A program made the translations under genes and the position numbers. Below the pieces are notes generated by a model. That model worked only from the letters and a program-made list of their open reading frames with translations. It had not been told where the DNA came from and did no database searches. From Rhodoferax sp. (GTDB taxonomy: Bacteria; Pseudomonadota; Gammaproteobacteria; Burkholderiales; Burkholderiaceae_C): DNA of 64,000 nt. Below, piece after piece: positions 61,692 through 64,000 of this stretch. The stretch's first letter is position 1, and each line of letters starts with the position of its first letter. The DNA is taken from contig NZ_JANXUQ010000027.1 of the NCBI RefSeq assembly GCF_025356155.1, positions 1-64,000 on the forward strand, in the 5' to 3' direction.

Positions 61692-63552
61692 GATTCCCCC
61701 CTTGCGCCAACTCCAGATCAAACTCAAATGCCAAACCCTGCTGGCCCTTGTGCACCCGCAAAGTGCCACCAAACTCCCGCACGATGTTGGATGAAATCAC
61801 CAAGCCCAGACCCAGCCCCTCGCCGCTAGCCTTGGTCGTGAAGAACGGCTCGAATAACCGGGCCAGCAATTCGTCCGGCAATCCCACTCCAGTGTCCTCC
61901 ACCCGCACCCGCACCCGAGGCCCCTCTGCGGGCAAGCTGCTGATGGTAAGCACTTTGACTGCCTGGTCTTGCATGGCATCCAGCGCGTTGCCAGCCAAAT
62001 TGACCAGCACCTGCTCTAGTCGATTCAAGTCACAGTACACCAGCATCTGCTCCGGTATGTTTAGCTCGACACGAACCTGCTCTGCACGAACGCGGTGCTC
62101 CAACAGACGCAGCATGTAGTGGACCGCAGAGACCAGCGGTACGGGCTGGTGCTCGCCTTGTGACTTGCGGGCAAACGATTTCAATTGCGCGGTGATGCTG
62201 CCCATGCGCTCGGCCACTTCGCTGATGGCTTTGAGATTTTCATCCACATCGGCCATGCGGCCCGCAGCCATCAGCATCGAAGTGTTTTTGGCCAATGCGC
62301 GCAGTGCCGTCAAGGGCTGGTTGATTTCGTGGGAAATGCCAGCCGACATCTGCCCCAACACTGCCAACTTGCCGGCCTGCACCAGTTCGTCTTGCGCCAA
62401 CTGTCGCTCTTGCATTTCGTTGACCAATTCGTCATTGGCCAGGCTCAGCTCACCGGTGCGCTGGGCAACCTTGCTTTCCAATTGGGCGTTCGCCTCTTGC
62501 AGCGCGTTACGCGTAAACGATATCTGGCGAAGGGCTTGGCGACGCTGCCAAAAATACAAGGCCAGCAAGCCCAAAAATGCAGCAAAAGCGCCTCCCCCCC
62601 ACGCAGCATAACGGGCGTTGCGCCATACGCTTGTGGGGTCGGACAAAATCATGACATGCCAGCCCAACAACGGGATGGCCCGTTCCTGCGCCATATGCAC
62701 CGTGTACTGGCCATCGGGCTCCGTGATGCGAACCTGGCGGGCTCCTCGGACCCCTACGTTCTCGACGGCCATGTTCAGCGGGCGGATAGCTTGGCGTGGG
62801 TACTGCTCGGAGTAACGCAGCGCCACCGCAGGCTCTACCCGGTAGACGCCGACAGATTTGTATTTCCATTGACGTACCGACGACATGATGACCACGCCCT
62901 CTTCATCGATAACCAATAGTTTCTCGCTTTCGGAACGGACGCCCAGGTCAATCCAGGTAGCTTCCAGTGGGTCCAGGCTCAGCTTGACGCCGACGATGCC
63001 GACGACCTGCGCATCACGCCGTACAGGTTGCGCAAAATAGTATTCGGATGCTCCGCTCTCTGCATTCGCAACAAAAACCTGAGACCGCTGCGCCTGCAGT
63101 GTCCGTGACAACAGCGAGGGCAGTGCCACCGGGCCTGCATCGCCGACTAGGGTTTTGTAGCCCTCGCTGGACGCCAAAAGCGTCCCGGCAGGATCTAAGG
63201 CAAATGTGGTGATGGCGCTTGCCCTGACCTTGAAGCTGGCCAGTTTGCGGCCAGCGTTGGCACGGGCGGTCGGGTTGTCAGGGGTTTCGAACAACGCCTC
63301 GATATCGGGGTCCATTTCGATCAGACTGGGCAGGTAGGCGTGTTTACCCAGTTCGCTCTCCAAGGTCGAGGCGTAGAGATCCAGTTGGCGATTCGCAATG
63401 TCGTCAAGCTGCTCAAACCCAATGCGCTCGCTCCACCTATACGCCATGGCCATACTCGCCGCCACTGCCAGGGTCAGGCCCAGCCACGCGAATTCCGAGC
63501 CTAGCCAGCGCGGCAAAACAAAGCGTCGTTTCAGTGGTGGTGGACCATACAT
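61684..63552 (-). CDS. DctB-like membrane sensor histidine kinase
   Basis: Double-PAS/Cache-type periplasmic region, 'GQMSAGISHEINQPLTALRALAKNT' H-box, 'NLAGNALDAM' N-box, 'LARLFEPFFTTKASGEGLGLGLVISSNIVREFGGTLRV'. Confidence 0.94.
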   Translation of the reverse strand: MYGPPPLKRRFVLPRWLGSEFAWLGLTLAVAASMAMAYRWSERIGFEQLDDIANRQLDLYASTLESELGKHAYLPSLIEMDPDIEALFETPDNPTARANAGRKLASFKVRASAITTFALDPAGTLLASSEGYKTLVGDAGPVALPSLLSRTLQAQRSQVFVANAESGASEYYFAQPVRRDAQVVGIVGVKLSLDPLEATWIDLGVRSESEKLLVIDEEGVVIMSSVRQWKYKSVGVYRVEPAVALRYSEQYPRQAIRPLNMAVENVGVRGARQVRITEPDGQYTVHMAQERAIPLLGWHVMILSDPTSVWRNARYAAWGGGAFAAFLGLLALYFWQRRQALRQISFTRNALQEANAQLESKVAQRTGELSLANDELVNEMQERQLAQDELVQAGKLAVLGQMSAGISHEINQPLTALRALAKNTSMLMAAGRMADVDENLKAISEVAERMGSITAQLKSFARKSQGEHQPVPLVSAVHYMLRLLEHRVRAEQVRVELNIPEQMLVYCDLNRLEQVLVNLAGNALDAMQDQAVKVLTISSLPAEGPRVRVRVEDTGVGLPDELLARLFEPFFTTKASGEGLGLGLVISSNIVREFGGTLRVHKGQQGLAFEFDLELAQGGNHV

Positions 63553-63696
63553 ATCGTCGACAAATACGCGGCAACCAAGCGCCTACTCCTGTGGGGTCCA
63601 TAACGTGCAGTGCGGGCAGTATCACCCCAAATCTGCCTTCAGCACCGTCCACCGCATGGGTGCGCAAAAATTAATTGGTCGGGTCAATTGCCTGAT

Positions 63697-63744
63697 GTGT
63701 AGAAGTCCGCCTACGCTGACGCCACTGCGTGCGGATTTCTACAC
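63697..63744. promoter_or_regulatory. Two dyad elements / long inverted repeat, candidate DctD-like activator binding sites
   Basis: GTGTAGAAGTCCGC (63697-63710) ... GCGGATTTCTACAC (63731-63744): 13/14 inverted repeat; the right half GTGCGGATTTCTACAC is itself dyad-like. Confidence 0.5.
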
Positions 63745-63825
63745 AAGCAGGCAAGCGAGGGCTTGGCGCCAGGCCATACGTGCTTACAAATCAAGGACTT
63801 ACAAAGCATATGCGGATATCACCAC

Positions 63826-63841
63826 TGGCATGTTCCGTGCT
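63826..63841 (+). promoter_or_regulatory. Candidate sigma-54 -24/-12 promoter
   Basis: TGGCATGTTCCGTGCT: GG-N10-GC spacing, two mismatches to TGGCACG-N4-TTGCW. Confidence 0.5.
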
Positions 63842-64000
63842 GATAGCAATCCCACAGTCCGACCGTCCACCCGATGGCGCCGCAACGGGCGACGGTGTGC
63901 AGTTAGATCCAGCTACTAGGAGATATGTCGTGGAATCAACAGAAACCCCTACCCTGCAAACGCCGACTTCAGGGCTTACGCCAAGACGCTTGACACGCAA

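Noticed and set aside
63838-63850. 'gctgatagcaatcc' resembling the tail of the dispersed repeat
   Set aside because: Only the short GATAGCAA tail matches; the GCTAGCCC core is absent.

Overview
A 64 kb chromosomal window from a GC-rich betaproteobacterium. Gene content and order suggest Comamonadaceae (Rhodoferax-like); this is inferred from protein families, with no database search. Most of the window is core genome: glmM-folP-ftsH-rlmE, greA, carA-lysE-carB, a long minus-strand envelope/translation cluster (rpsB-tsf-pyrH-frr-uppS-cdsA-dxr-rseP-bamA-skp-lpxD-fabZ-lpxA-lpxB-rnhB-trmH), rnr, rimO, phaR, an ETF-QO gene, a SNF2 helicase, and a DctB/DctD-like two-component system. I saw no CRISPR array, transposase, prophage or rRNA. 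The observations most worth a second look are: (1) a ~50 bp dispersed repeat with at least five copies, two of which lie inside genes (a TrmH-family methyltransferase and a DUF4149 protein) and are translated in the same frame; (2) a two-gene unit of a c-heme DUF3365/HAMP membrane protein and a Ser/Thr kinase fused to a nucleotide cyclase; (3) a sigma-54 -24/-12 promoter candidate with two upstream dyads at the right edge, next to the DctD-like activator; (4) a decayed tRNA-Leu half overlapping the 5' end of rnr, ~170 bp from an intact tRNA-Leu; (5) two gene graveyards (about 641-1800 and 50576-51059) with remnants of an antiporter, an orphan Phd antitoxin, an acyl-CoA dehydrogenase, an SDR and a LysR regulator; (6) a lipoprotein-like putative zinc peptidase with an atypical HEIGHxxxHxxH motif. 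No complete undescribed system can be asserted from sequence alone.
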